From assembly GCA_016703025.1 (NCBI GenBank), contig JADJCV010000002.1, forward strand, positions 1 through 64,000: a stretch of DNA of 64,000 nt. The letters run 5' to 3'. The stretch comes from Candidatus Avedoeria danica (GTDB lineage: Bacteria; Chloroflexota; Anaerolineae; Epilineales; Epilineaceae). The notes beneath the pieces were generated by a model, which worked only from the letters and a program-made list of their open reading frames with translations, was not told where the DNA came from and made no database searches. Positions 1 through 12,877 of the stretch are shown here, one piece after another (positions within the stretch are counted from its first letter, which is position 1; each line of letters begins with the position of its first letter). The translations under genes were made by a program, and so were the position numbers.

Positions 1-1615
<1,615 letters not shown>

Positions 1616-1658
1616 AGTTGACCGCCGGGCAACATGTGTTGCATATCTGTAGGCACGC

Positions 1659-3495
1659 TTACATGTCCAATTCGTGGCGCAACCGTTCGACTGACCATAC
1701 CTGTTCGCAGAGACGCTGATACAATCCCTGACGCTGATCGAGGTCTGATCTCCGGAAATCGCTATGTGATTGGAAGGGTAGCTTGCGCCGCTCTACCACA
1801 TTCACAAAGTTCGGGTTGCGAACATATGCATCTGGGTGCAGGGACTGCACCAACAGATTGTTCTTGATGTAGTGCTTGAGTTTCACGCTATAAGGCTGGT
1901 CACTATAGCTTTGATTCGTACCTCGAGGAAGCAACACCAATCCTCCAATACGATTTCGATACAAGTTGAAGTCCGCCTCGCTCTCAAACTCATCCTCATG
2001 TGTGCTTAAATCGCGTTCGCGCCTTTGTGGAACTATACTTGTCGAAGCTGCTCTCGCCACCACTCCAAACCTCGACGGCATCCGTGAGGCGCGCAAGAAT
2101 GTGATGTACTCGTTGCTTGTTTTGTTGATGAAGGTAGAAGTCTCGCATACCATCAAAAGTCTCTCCTTGCGCGTCCATTTCATTAAGCGCAGAGATAAAG
2201 AACTCAACTATTCCTTGTAGATCCAGTGAACGCAGCGATACGATCCAATTGAAAATGCGCCCCTTTACTGCGGCACCGGCCGTAGTCTTAAAGTTGACAA
2301 AGCGTCGCGCTAAGAAAATGTCGAGGAAAGCCGAGACTACTCGTGTCTTGCGCTTCACGATATCGGCTGAGTCCTCTGGATTTAAGGCGCTGGTATTAGC
2401 GGATACTGCAATGTGAAACCGTTGTTTGCATTATAGTGAACGGACTCCAATCCTGACTGATGTGCTTCCTGAAATGAGGCCGCGGCGTGACGCATCAAGC
2501 CGTATTGACGCGCATAGAACTCGAAGTCCGAGATAGAGAAGCGATTGAAGTCCTGCGGGCCATTCAGTCCTATACTCTTGCGCTCGTCCGTACCCACTTA
2601 TGGAACGCGGTAACGATTCACTCCCAGTCCTTATTCTCTTCGCCGGGCTTCGAGCCGCGAATTGACTTAGCATGCCGTGCTCTCAACCAGGACTTGAAGA
2701 AGTCACTGACATCATCCACGTCTGAGTCGGCGAGCTGTCGGATATGTTTCTGCCACAGTCCATTCAGCTGGTCACGGTCAATCTCATTGTCGATGTTTGC
2801 CAGAAGGTACCCCTTCAACATATCGGCAGGGCTCAATGATAATCCGCGATCATTCATCGTTTCGAATATTGTATAGGCCTCCTCATCTGTAAATGCTGTG
2901 ATCTCCACGAGATCAACGCACTCGACTAGCCAATCGACGAAGAAAGGGAGAGGCCTGCCCTCAAGTCCTCAGAATAACTCGACGATGTCCTGATAGCGAT
3001 CAAGAATGTTCTGTGCGGAAAGTCCTCGATCAGAGCCGTCGATTGACTCGGCATTGAACAACGAATTGAAGATAACAGTACGCTCCGGAATCTCCAGATT
3101 GAATGACTTGTGACCAAACTTCTTGCTAAAGATCATAGGGGTGACGTCAACGATATCAGGCTTGTCTTCCTGCATTACATGGAGATAGATCAACAGCAGC
3201 GTTAGAGTTGTTAGTCTCTGCTGTCCATCGATGATGTAGCGATTGCCGTTGCGATTGCAGACCACGATGGAACCCAAAAAGTAACGCGGATAGCCTTCAA
3301 CCGACTTGCGCTCGTCTGACGGATTGTGTAGTGACGCCAAAAGTGGTTCTGTAGATCTTCCATTGGTTCCTGGACATGTCGACGCTGCCACAGATATTCG
3401 CGTTGATAGTAATCGATCAAACGTATTTCTGTCCCGCTAAGCAATTCACGCACAGACTTCGTGCGGGCGTCCGTTCGAGCGGGGGAATCTGACAT
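1659..3495 (-). pseudogene. DUF262/DUF1524 (GmrSD-like) protein, broken by nonsense and frameshift mutations
   Basis: The full frame would encode about 610 residues, the usual size for a DUF262-DUF1524 protein, a ParB/Srx-like plus HNH pair related to the GmrSD modification-dependent restriction enzyme. The ATG at 3495 follows GGAG by 6 nt. DUF262 signatures are visible: DYYQREYLW near 3410 and IIDGQQRLTTL near 3220. The tail has the DUF1524 pattern GGLVLLPRGTNQSYSDQPYS near 1900. Breaks are frame changes near 3340, 2600, 2390 and 2030, an in-frame TGA at 2969-2971, and another TGA just after DWE at about 2617, where CGA would restore the expected Arg. Base composition is much more AT-rich than the flanking hsd genes, suggesting independent acquisition. 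Such genes are often found inside type I loci as extra anti-phage modules. No function should remain. Confidence 0.85.
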
Positions 3496-3548
3496 TATTG
3501 TCTCCAGTTGAGCAAGTCGGATCACTCATGGCGTTCGCGCATTGTCCT

Positions 3549-3762
3549 TTAGAAACGCATGCTACGCCAGAGGCACCGAATCGAGCGCGCCGCTCGTGCG
3601 AGCCCCTTGGCGTCGTTCAGCCGCATCACCTCATCTCCAATGTCACCGACAGGCGTTCCGCATTCTCCGTGCAGACCGTGACGAAATACGCGCCGGGGCT
3701 GGAATAATCGTACCCCTTCAACCGGATCGACCGCCGATGATGCCGATCCGGCACGGGCGCCA

Positions 3763-3763
<1 letters not shown>
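3549..3763 (-). pseudogene. Remnant of a REP-associated tyrosine transposase (RAYT, Y1_Tnp family)
   Basis: An ATG at 3763 overlaps the hsdS stop (TGATG) and opens 45 codons containing RRSIRLKGYDYSSPGAYFVT followed by VCTENAERL. This is the diagnostic N-terminus of RAYT/Y1 transposases. After a stop at 3626 the similarity continues in another frame as GDIGDEVMRLNDAKGLARA, matching the next RAYT block, and then ends. The HUH catalytic region is absent, so this is a 5-prime scrap. RAYTs mobilise REP/REPIN palindromes; elements of that look occur at 6757-6840 and 53521-53761. The position directly after hsdS and before the DUF262 gene suggests an insertion junction. Confidence 0.75.
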
Positions 3764-6634
<2,871 letters not shown>

Positions 6635-6756
6635 GAATGAGTCCTACGTGTCGAGATTGCCTGTGGCTGCCGAATCATCGCACCTACTGCCCTGGCGGCG
6701 CAAGACGATCACCGGTCGCCTGCCAATCATCCGACAGGCCGCCGCGTGATTTCCGC

Positions 6757-6840
6757 GTAGGGGCGCTGCTTGCTGCGCCCTCGCTGGACATGCGCACCGA
6801 CACGTCTTGCGAACCGGGGCGCAGCAAGCGGCGCCCCTAT
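6757..6840. repeat. REP-like inverted repeat in the gene-free stretch 6635-7006
   Basis: Left arm 6757-6781 and right arm 6816-6840 are inverted copies matching at about 22 of 25 positions. Both begin with the head TAGGGGCGC on their outer side. The same GCGTAGGGGCG head occurs at 53560, in the longer palindromic element there. This is the only structure seen in the roughly 370 bases upstream of hsdM; no coding frame there has recognisable similarity. Confidence 0.65.
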
Positions 6841-7006
6841 CGCCGTGCCTGGGGCGCGATCACGCCGAATTGGCGTTAATGGGGGACCGAGCTCGATGAT
6901 CCATCAGGCGATATCCTGCACCGCGCTCACCATCTGCCGCCCGGTCATCGTCACCGGATTGCGCTACTTCGGCAGTACGAAACCGCGGCGCCCGCCCGTG
7001 CTGGAT

Positions 7007-7531
7007 TCACTCCCGCTCGATGTGCTCCCCCGACTCCTCATCCGACGCCGGCGGGGTTTCCGCGTGCGGCCCTGCTTGCTCCTGAACCGTCCTGCGGAAA
7101 TCGTGCGGCGCTCGGATGCGATTGAAGCGCTCCTGTGTGCCGCCCGTGCCTCCGATCGTAATGGAGCCGTAGTCCAGAATTCGTCCGAGCAGCGGCTGAT
7201 CTACAGTGAGAGCCTCGACCTTTGCCAGAAGGATCTCGATGGAACGATGACGGAGAAAGCCGACCTTGAAGAGGACGCGCTGGTTTGTGACGGCGAATTC
7301 CGATGAGCGGTACTCGATATACCCGGCCAGAAACGCGATGCCGAAAAGGACCGCAATGACGAGAAACACGCTGGTGCCGGCATCGGATACATAGTCGGCG
7401 GAGGACATCGCCGACCACAGGGCGGCCAAGACAACCGTCGCGAGGACGGGACCGGCGAACAGGATCCAGTGAAGCCTGGTCCGATAGATGACGACCTCTT
7501 CGGGCATCAGGTTTGCATCGACGTAGTTCAC
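7007..7531 (-). CDS. Membrane protein with bacterial PH domain (bPH/DUF304-like)
   Basis: 174 residues. The GTG at 7531 is preferred because AGGGA lies 6 nt upstream and the product then begins VNYVDANLMPEEVVIYRTRL, the usual opening of this family just before the first membrane helix. A longer upstream frame exists but looks non-coding. Two hydrophobic segments follow (around ILFAGPVLATVVLAALW and SVFLVIAVLFGIAFLAGYI). Next comes the PH-like part with the characteristic AVTNQRVLFKVGFLRHRS and EILLAKVEALTVDQPLLGR strings, and GSITIGGTGGTQERF. The C-terminus is short and charged. Proteins of this type are inner-membrane anchored with no known enzyme activity. It stands alone, between the decayed restriction locus and a plus-strand gene. 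Confidence 0.75.
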   Translation of the reverse strand: MNYVDANLMPEEVVIYRTRLHWILFAGPVLATVVLAALWSAMSSADYVSDAGTSVFLVIAVLFGIAFLAGYIEYRSSEFAVTNQRVLFKVGFLRHRSIEILLAKVEALTVDQPLLGRILDYGSITIGGTGGTQERFNRIRAPHDFRRTVQEQAGPHAETPPASDEESGEHIERE

Positions 7532-7910
7532 GCTTGTCCCTGTCTGCTTGTGAAATGCGGCTCCGGTAACACGCACAGTACCCGTGCCCTGCTCCCCATT
7601 CAATCCTCTGCCCTTCGCAGCGAGGGGCATGGGCACGCGTGCGCTGGACCGCCGGATCAAGTCCACTCGCCTTGCGGGGCAACCCTGCCGTCCAGACGCA
7701 TGATGCGCCGGATCAGGATTGCCCGCACTATACCGCCAGAACCCCGCCCTCTCAAGTCGCTCCCCCCGCCGATTCCGATGTCGCCCATCGCTCCCCCGCA
7801 CGGTCATGGCACCCGTGCCGCGCAGCACCGCCCCATCGCTGCCCCACCACACCACAGCACCGCACCGCACCGCACCCGCATCGCCTCAGCACCCCAAGAA
7901 GGACATCCCG

Positions 7911-9353
7911 ATGCCCCCCCACCTCGGCCCCAACGCCCACAGCACCCTCACCGCCCAAAACGTCGGCACCGAAAACGCCACGTTCCTCGTCGCCGCCGGG
8001 CCACACGCGGGAACCGGCACCACATCGCCGATCGACCGCATCGTCCAGTCCGTCTTCCCCGGCAGCGCGTTCCGCGACGCGCTGCCCTCCGCCCACGGCC
8101 TCCCGCCGGGCGACTACGCCGTACGGATCTCCACCGACCGCCCGACGGCGGCCGTGGCGCGGCTGTCGTGGGGCGATGGGCGGCGGGTGATGTACCGCGA
8201 TGTTGAAGCGAGCACGGACGTCATCCTGCCGCTCGTGCTCGCGAAGTCCTACGGCCAGACGTCGCGCATCGCCATTCAGAACACCGATCCGGACCGCCCG
8301 ACGCGGGTGACGATGACGCTCTGGCCGAGCGGCGGCGCCACGCCGACTTGGGAGAAGCCCTTCGACGTCCCGGCCGGTTCGGCGATCGTCCTCGAGCTCG
8401 GGCGCGACTGGACCTGGCCACCGTTCGCCGGCTCGGCGCGCCTGGTGAGTCACGACGCGCCGATCGCCGTCGCCTCGGTCGTCGAGCTCGACTGGAGCGA
8501 CAGGGGCGCCTACGCCGTCTCCGGCGTACCTGCCGAACGGGCAGCGCGCACGCTCTACGCGCCGCTCGTCCGCAAGATGTACATGGACTTCGACCAGCGC
8601 ACGCGCTCCACCGGAATCTCGGTCGTGAACCCGTCGGCCGCACAGGTGCAGGTGCGCGCCGAGTACCGCGGTACCTCGCCGGCCTGCCACGACCTCACCG
8701 CGACCGAGCAGCCGGTGACCTTGCCCGGGCACGGCACGTTGGTCTTCTACCAACCCGTGCACGCGGCCCTGCCGATCCACTGCCAGGGCGCGGCCGTCCT
8801 CGAGGCCGACGGCCCGATCCTGGCCGTCGTGAACCATGGCGACGACAAGACCGTCCAGTCCGCCGCCTACCCGGCGCTCGGCGCCGACGAGGCAGCCAAG
8901 ACCGTCGCCGTCCCCGAGTTCATGCTCGACTACGGCCCGGACCGCTTGTACAGCACGGCCACCGTCATGAACGTCGGCGCCGTGACCGCAACGATCGACT
9001 TCGCCTATTGGCGCGAGGGCGACGCCGCCCGCCTCCCGTGCGGCGCACCGTGCCGCTACGACGTGCCGCCCTACGAGTCCGTCACCTATGACCGGTCCCA
9101 GCTGCACCCGTCCCACCGCGGCACCCGCGGCTCCGGCCTCGTCACGAGCGACCAGCCCGTCGTCGTCGTCGTGTCCGAGACGAGCGACACCGGCAGCGTC
9201 GACGCCGCCAGCTACGTCGGGATCCCCCTCGACGCGCCCCGGCTCGGCGGGACGGCCACGCCCGCGCCGCGAGAGCGGTACGTGCCGTGGCTTGCGGGGG
9301 GTGAGCCGGGAGGGACGAGAGCACAGGTGTACTTGCCGATCGGATGGCGGTAG
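7911..9353 (+). CDS. Four-repeat beta-rich protein, paralogue of the 15034-16506 gene
   Basis: 480 residues, unknown family. The ATG at 7911 is chosen because AAGAAGGA lies about 8 nt upstream; the codons before it are low-complexity His/Pro/Thr. It contains four related blocks, each opening with an x-V/I-x-N core: LTAQNVGTENATF, IAIQNTDPDRPTRVTM, ISVVNPSAAQVQVRAEY and ATVMNVGAVTATIDFAYW. Each core is followed by a beta strand, and further strands share phrases such as DGPILAVVNHG and SDQPVVVVVSETSDTGSVDA. These align block for block with the product of 15034-16506. No signal peptide is evident from this start, although the homologue has one and the tail RAQVYLPIGWR resembles that of other secreted proteins here. 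A surface or adhesive role is inference only. Confidence 0.8.
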   Translation: MPPHLGPNAHSTLTAQNVGTENATFLVAAGPHAGTGTTSPIDRIVQSVFPGSAFRDALPSAHGLPPGDYAVRISTDRPTAAVARLSWGDGRRVMYRDVEASTDVILPLVLAKSYGQTSRIAIQNTDPDRPTRVTMTLWPSGGATPTWEKPFDVPAGSAIVLELGRDWTWPPFAGSARLVSHDAPIAVASVVELDWSDRGAYAVSGVPAERAARTLYAPLVRKMYMDFDQRTRSTGISVVNPSAAQVQVRAEYRGTSPACHDLTATEQPVTLPGHGTLVFYQPVHAALPIHCQGAAVLEADGPILAVVNHGDDKTVQSAAYPALGADEAAKTVAVPEFMLDYGPDRLYSTATVMNVGAVTATIDFAYWREGDAARLPCGAPCRYDVPPYESVTYDRSQLHPSHRGTRGSGLVTSDQPVVVVVSETSDTGSVDAASYVGIPLDAPRLGGTATPAPRERYVPWLAGGEPGGTRAQVYLPIGWR

Positions 9354-9458
9354 GCGGCTGGCGTTAGGCGAGGCGGTCGGCCGGATGGCGGTCGGCCGAA
9401 CCAGCCGCTGTCGAGCGGGCGAGACGGGGCGGAGACCAAGGCGTCCAGCGCGCTTGCG

Positions 9459-9986
9459 TCAGCCCGCCCCAAACTCCAACACGAAGTGCCGCTCCCCCAC
9501 GAACTCCCCCTCCCAACACAACGCCCGCGGCTCGTGCCCCCACTCCCGAAACCCCGCCCTCCTATACAGCCGCTCCGCCCCCTCCGCCGCCTCCGTCGCC
9601 GACAGGCCCACCTGGATCACCCCGTCCCACCCCCGCGCCCGCTCGACTGCCCCCGCCACCAGTGCCGCGCCGACGCCGGCCCGGCGGTACGCGGGCATTA
9701 CGTACATGCCCCAGATGTAGGCGCGATGTCGTGCCTTGGCCTCCTGTTCGCGGATGACCCCGAGCATCCCCACCAGTCGATCCCCGTCGAACGCCCCGAT
9801 CACCGCCGCGGCATCGTCGTCCGCCAGCGACGCGCGCATGTACGCCTCCGACCCGCCGCGCCCGTCGTCCTCGGGCGACGAGCCGAAAACCAGCGGCGCC
9901 GTTTCGAGCGCCTCCCGGCGCAGCGGGATCAGCGCCGGGACGTCGTCGGGGACGAGTGGTCGGATCGTGACGCCCGTCCCATGCAT
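9459..9986 (-). CDS. GNAT-family N-acetyltransferase
   Basis: 175 residues from ATG 9986 (MHGTGVTIRPLVPDDVPAL). A GTG at 10025 that overlaps the upstream stop as GTGA would add 13 residues and is a real alternative. The fold is GNAT: an N-terminal beta-alpha unit (IRPLVPDDVPALIPLRREAL), then the acetyl-CoA loop region MYVMPAYRRAGVGAALV, where R-R-A-G-V-G-A is the Q/R-x-x-G-x-G/A motif. The C-terminal part AERLYRRAGFREWGHEP is the usual final strand pair. The acceptor cannot be told from sequence. It is the last gene of a tight three-gene minus-strand group with a DUF4260 protein and an EEP-family hydrolase, all touching or overlapping. Confidence 0.85.
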   Translation of the reverse strand: MHGTGVTIRPLVPDDVPALIPLRREALETAPLVFGSSPEDDGRGGSEAYMRASLADDDAAAVIGAFDGDRLVGMLGVIREQEAKARHRAYIWGMYVMPAYRRAGVGAALVAGAVERARGWDGVIQVGLSATEAAEGAERLYRRAGFREWGHEPRALCWEGEFVGERHFVLEFGAG

Positions 9987-10021
9987 CCCGTCCGGCGTGC
10001 CCGACGCACCCGTCACGGCCG

Positions 10022-10435
10022 TCACGACGCCCGCCCCCGCCCGATCGCCCCCAAGTGCGTCGCCCCGAACCCCGTCGCGTACTTCAATCCGAAGCCGATC
10101 GCGCGGTCCATCCCGATGTGCGCCGCCCAGATCAACCCTGCCCCCGTCACCCACTGCGGGAACGTCCCCGCCAACAGCACGCCCGCCGCGATGCACGCCG
10201 CCGCACCGACATACGAATGCGCCGCGTTGTACGCCGCCGCCCCGGCCCGGGGCCCAGCAAGATAGCCGAGGAACGACACGTCGGGCACCAGGAAGAACAG
10301 CGCAAACGTGCCCCAGCCGAGGCCGAACCGGCCGTACGCCAGCGCCGCCGCCACCAGCACCAACAGACCCTCAAGTCGCAGCACCGTCCGCACGCCGCCG
10401 GTGACCGCACCGTTCGCCGCTCCGTTCATCGCCAT
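10022..10435 (-). CDS. DUF4260 family membrane protein
   Basis: 137 residues. The ATG at 10435 (MAMNGAANG) is favoured over that at 10429 because GGAGG lies 6 nt before it. Hydrophobic helices run through LEGLLVLVAAALAYG, FALFFLVPDVSFLGYLAG and the middle of the protein. The tail has the family hallmark HIGMDRAIGFGLKYATGFG followed by THLG. DUF4260 proteins are small integral membrane proteins of unknown function. The start overlaps the end of the EEP gene by 10 nt, and the stop touches a possible start of the acetyltransferase, so the three are probably cotranscribed. Confidence 0.85.
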   Translation of the reverse strand: MAMNGAANGAVTGGVRTVLRLEGLLVLVAAALAYGRFGLGWGTFALFFLVPDVSFLGYLAGPRAGAAAYNAAHSYVGAAACIAAGVLLAGTFPQWVTGAGLIWAAHIGMDRAIGFGLKYATGFGATHLGAIGRGRAS

Positions 10436-11286
10436 CCTTGACCTCCGTCTGATACCCGCACCGCCACCCCAAAGTGATCCGACACCCCCCGCAACTCCGA
10501 TCGCGCCCCGTCCGGCCACCGCCACGCCGCCCCCGCTCGCCATCGCGCCCTCGTCGATTCCGATTCCGATGCCAGTGTCGACGGCTTCGGCATGCAGATG
10601 TGGTCGATGCACGCCGCCCCCTGCATCTCCGGCCCCGCCCCCCGCCGCACCGGATCCCCGTCGCCCCCCGTCACCGCGATGAGCCCGGCGCTGCCCAATG
10701 CTTCCAACAACAGCCGCCGGTTCGCGCGCGAGCCATAGTAGTGGGGCGGGCCATCGACCAAGTCCTGGTTCAGGTCGCCCAGCACGAACAAGTCGTCCTT
10801 GGGATACGCGGCCCGCAACGCCCGCCAGTCCGCCGCCTGCGTCTCGAGCGCCGCCGCGAACGCCCCGTCGCGCCACGGAATGTCCCGCCACACGCTGCCG
10901 ATCCACGGCAGGACGGTGCCGTAGACGATGAGGCCGCGTTCGCCGTCCGTGCCTGCCGATGCCGACGCTTCTCGCGACCCCACCTCCGACTCCACGATCA
11001 CCCGCGCCGCCACCGCCCGCTCCGGATCCCCCGTCGCCGCCAGCCGCTCGATCGGCCACCGCGACCAGATCGTCACCCACCGCTCGCCCGGCCAGTGCGC
11101 CCGGTCCGTGCCGGTCGTCGACACCGCCGCGTACCCGTCGCCCGGCGTGATCGAATCGTGCGTCTCGGTCAGCACCCAGACGTCCGCGGCCACGCGGTCG
11201 ATGTGCTGCCGGAGCGTCGCCGAGCGCGCATTGGGCTGGGCGGCGGGGCGGCGGAGGTTCCAGGTGGCGAGGGTGAGCGTCGGCAA
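10426..11286 (-). CDS. Endonuclease/exonuclease/phosphatase (EEP) family protein
   Basis: 286 residues. TTG at 11286 is taken as the start because GAGGAGG lies 5 nt before it and the product then opens at the first EEP strand, PTLTLATWNLRRP. EEP motifs: the Asn of TWNLR, the metal-ligand Glu in VWVLTETHDS, the DLN of LFVLGDLNQDLVDG, and the final SDHFGVAVRVS with the catalytic Asp-His pair. The middle carries a Tyr/Gly-rich block PPHYYGSRANRRLLLEAL and a CIDHI motif. The family cleaves phosphodiester or phosphomonoester bonds; the substrate is unknown. First gene of the EEP-DUF4260-GNAT group, transcribed away from the aap operon. The shared intergenic region holds a repeat array. Confidence 0.85.
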   Translation of the reverse strand: MPTLTLATWNLRRPAAQPNARSATLRQHIDRVAADVWVLTETHDSITPGDGYAAVSTTGTDRAHWPGERWVTIWSRWPIERLAATGDPERAVAARVIVESEVGSREASASAGTDGERGLIVYGTVLPWIGSVWRDIPWRDGAFAAALETQAADWRALRAAYPKDDLFVLGDLNQDLVDGPPHYYGSRANRRLLLEALGSAGLIAVTGGDGDPVRRGAGPEMQGAACIDHICMPKPSTLASESESTRARWRAGAAWRWPDGARSELRGVSDHFGVAVRVSDGGQGWR

Positions 11287-11348
11287 TCGAGCCTCCTCAG
11301 TCAGCCCGCCCTTCTCTGTGAAGACATCGGCGTGCGGACCGTTCAAGG

Positions 11349-11451
11349 TACTACCGTGTACTCGAACCCCGTACACATGTGTACTTGGGCCCAGTTCACA
11401 TGTGTACTTGGCGAAGTACACAAGGGTACTGTCACGCACTTCACATGTGGA
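11349..11451. promoter_or_regulatory. Five-unit tandem array of palindromic operator-like sites
   Basis: Five copies of a 12-bp palindrome of type TWCACATGTGTA start at 11349, 11372, 11395, 11417 and 11440, so the spacing is 23, 23, 22 and 23 bp, about two helical turns. The second copy (11372-11383) is a perfect palindrome; the first and fourth are degenerate. Several copies are followed by CTTGG. The array ends 19 bp before the TTGACC box of the aapJ promoter and sits in the 282-bp gap between two divergent genes. The regular phasing suggests cooperative binding of a dimeric regulator on one face of the helix. The regulator is not encoded next to it. Confidence 0.65.
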
Positions 11452-11470
11452 GTTGAGCAGCGCCGTCCCA

Positions 11471-11500
11471 TTGACCACCCCCGATCCACGTCGATATACT
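11471..11500 (+). promoter_or_regulatory. Predicted promoter of the aapJQM operon
   Basis: TTGACC (11471-11476) and TATACT (11495-11500) are separated by 18 bp, a good match to a vegetative promoter. It is followed by CGCC, as in the mrcA, mazG and rplI promoters of this window. The leader to the aapJ ATG would be about 60 nt. The operator-like array lies directly upstream. Confidence 0.6.
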
Positions 11501-11568
11501 CGCCGTCCACCCCGCCCACCCCACCCCACCCGCGTGCGCCCATCGCACGCCCCCGAGGAGGCGCGACG

Positions 11569-12783
11569 ATGCGGATCCGCCGGTTCACCACCACCCTGGC
11601 CACCGGCGCCCTCGCGCTCGGCCTGCTCGCCGTCGCCGCCTGCACGGGCGCCGACCCCGACGCCCCCGCCGATGCCCCGGCGGCCGACGCCCCCGCCGCG
11701 CCCGGAGAGGCCGGCGCCGGCTCGTCGATCACGACGACGGGCGCCACGACATCGTCCCTCCCGGCCGACACAGGCGTGACGACGGCGGGCGCATCCGCCG
11801 ACGCATCGGCCGCTCCCGCCCCGGCCTCATCGGGCGCCCTCCTCGCCACCGTCCGCCAGCGCGGTCGCCTCAACTGCGGCGTCCAGGACAAGCTCCCCGG
11901 CTTCGGCTACCTCGACCCAAGCGGCGAGTACAAGGGCTTCGACGTTGACTTCTGCCGCGCCATCGCCGCCGCCGTGCTGGGCGACGCGGCCGCCGTCGAC
12001 TTCACGCCGCTCACCGCGCAGCAGCGGTTCACGGCGCTCCAGACCGGCGAGGTCGACGTCCTCGTGCGCAACACCACGTTCACGCTCGCGCGCGACACCC
12101 AGAACGGCCTGGACTTCAGCCCGACGACGTTTTACGACGGCCAGGGCATGATGGTCCGCGCCGACCTGAACGTCGACAGCCTGGCTGGCCTGGACGGCGC
12201 CAACATCTGCGTCGGCTCCGGCACGACGACCGAGAAGAATCTGGGCGACGCGATGCGCAAGGCCGGCGCGGCGTTCACGCCCGTCGTCCTCGAGGACACG
12301 GACCAGGTCTTCAGCGCCTACGACGGCGGCCGCTGCGATGCCGTCACCAGCGACAAGTCCCAGCTCGCCTCGCGCCAGACGACGCTTGCCGACCCGACGG
12401 CCCACGTGATCCTCGACCTCACGCTCTCCAAGGAACCCCTTGGCCCCGCCGTCCTCCAGGGCGACGCGCAGTGGGCGGACGCCGTGAACTGGGTCGTCTA
12501 CGGCGTGATCGCCGCCGAGGAGTTCGGCATCACCAGCCAGAACGTCGACACCTTCCTCACCAGCGAAGATCCCGAGATCCGCCGCCTCCTCGGCGTCGAG
12601 GATGCCCTCGGCGAGGGCCTCGGCCTCACCAATGACTTCATGGTCGGCGTGATCCGCGCCGTCGGCAACTACGCCGAGATCTACGACCGCAACCTCGGCC
12701 CCGACACGCCGTTCAAGCTGCCGCGGGGGGCAAACCGGTTGTGGACGGAGGGGGGATTGCTCTATAGCCCGCCGTTCCGGTAG
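11569..12783 (+). CDS. aapJ: General L-amino-acid ABC transporter, substrate-binding lipoprotein (AapJ-like)
   Basis: 404 residues. The ATG at 11569 follows GAGGAGG by 7 nt. The N-terminus is a lipoprotein signal: MRIRRF, a hydrophobic run, then the lipobox VAAC (Cys about residue 25). An Ala/Pro/Thr-rich linker of about 65 residues would tether the protein to the membrane. The binding domain is SBP family 3: VRQRGRLNCGVQDKLPGFGY, GFDVDFCRAIAAAV, ALQTGEVDVLVRNTTFT and RCDAVTSDKSQLASR, the pattern of AapJ/BztA binding proteins for polar and acidic amino acids. Followed by two permease genes; a palindromic element lies in the first gap. Nearby pruA and gdhA fit a theme of amino-acid use, but they are not in the operon. 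Confidence 0.9.
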   Translation: MRIRRFTTTLATGALALGLLAVAACTGADPDAPADAPAADAPAAPGEAGAGSSITTTGATTSSLPADTGVTTAGASADASAAPAPASSGALLATVRQRGRLNCGVQDKLPGFGYLDPSGEYKGFDVDFCRAIAAAVLGDAAAVDFTPLTAQQRFTALQTGEVDVLVRNTTFTLARDTQNGLDFSPTTFYDGQGMMVRADLNVDSLAGLDGANICVGSGTTTEKNLGDAMRKAGAAFTPVVLEDTDQVFSAYDGGRCDAVTSDKSQLASRQTTLADPTAHVILDLTLSKEPLGPAVLQGDAQWADAVNWVVYGVIAAEEFGITSQNVDTFLTSEDPEIRRLLGVEDALGEGLGLTNDFMVGVIRAVGNYAEIYDRNLGPDTPFKLPRGANRLWTEGGLLYSPPFR

Positions 12784-12810
12784 CAGTCCTCGATGATCCG
12801 GCGTCCTCTC

Positions 12811-12867
12811 GCCCCTCCCCCAGCATTGGGGGAGGGGTCGGCGCGACAGCGCCGGGGGCGGGGGCCG
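12811..12867. repeat. GC-rich palindromic element, copy A (intergenic)
   Basis: Between aapJ and aapQ: a hairpin of CCCCTCCCCCA (12812-12822) with TGGGGGAGGGG (12827-12837), followed by a second short hairpin GGCGC-GACA-GCGCC and a GGGGGCGGGGG run. The same two-stem layout recurs at 22250, at 27478 (reverse orientation), at 27580, and at 40341 inside mazG. Lying inside an operon, it could partly terminate transcription and lower permease expression, or simply be a mobile repeat. Confidence 0.75.
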
Positions 12868-12877
12868 TAGGCCACCC

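Noticed and set aside
6770..7306. Plus-strand open frame upstream of and across the PH-domain gene
   Set aside because: It lacks a ribosome-binding site and similarity, runs through the inverted repeat, and is antisense to a recognisable gene.
11349..11451. Possible CRISPR array
   Set aside because: The repeated units are only about 12 bp palindromes at 22-23 bp spacing with no unique spacers, and no cas gene is present.
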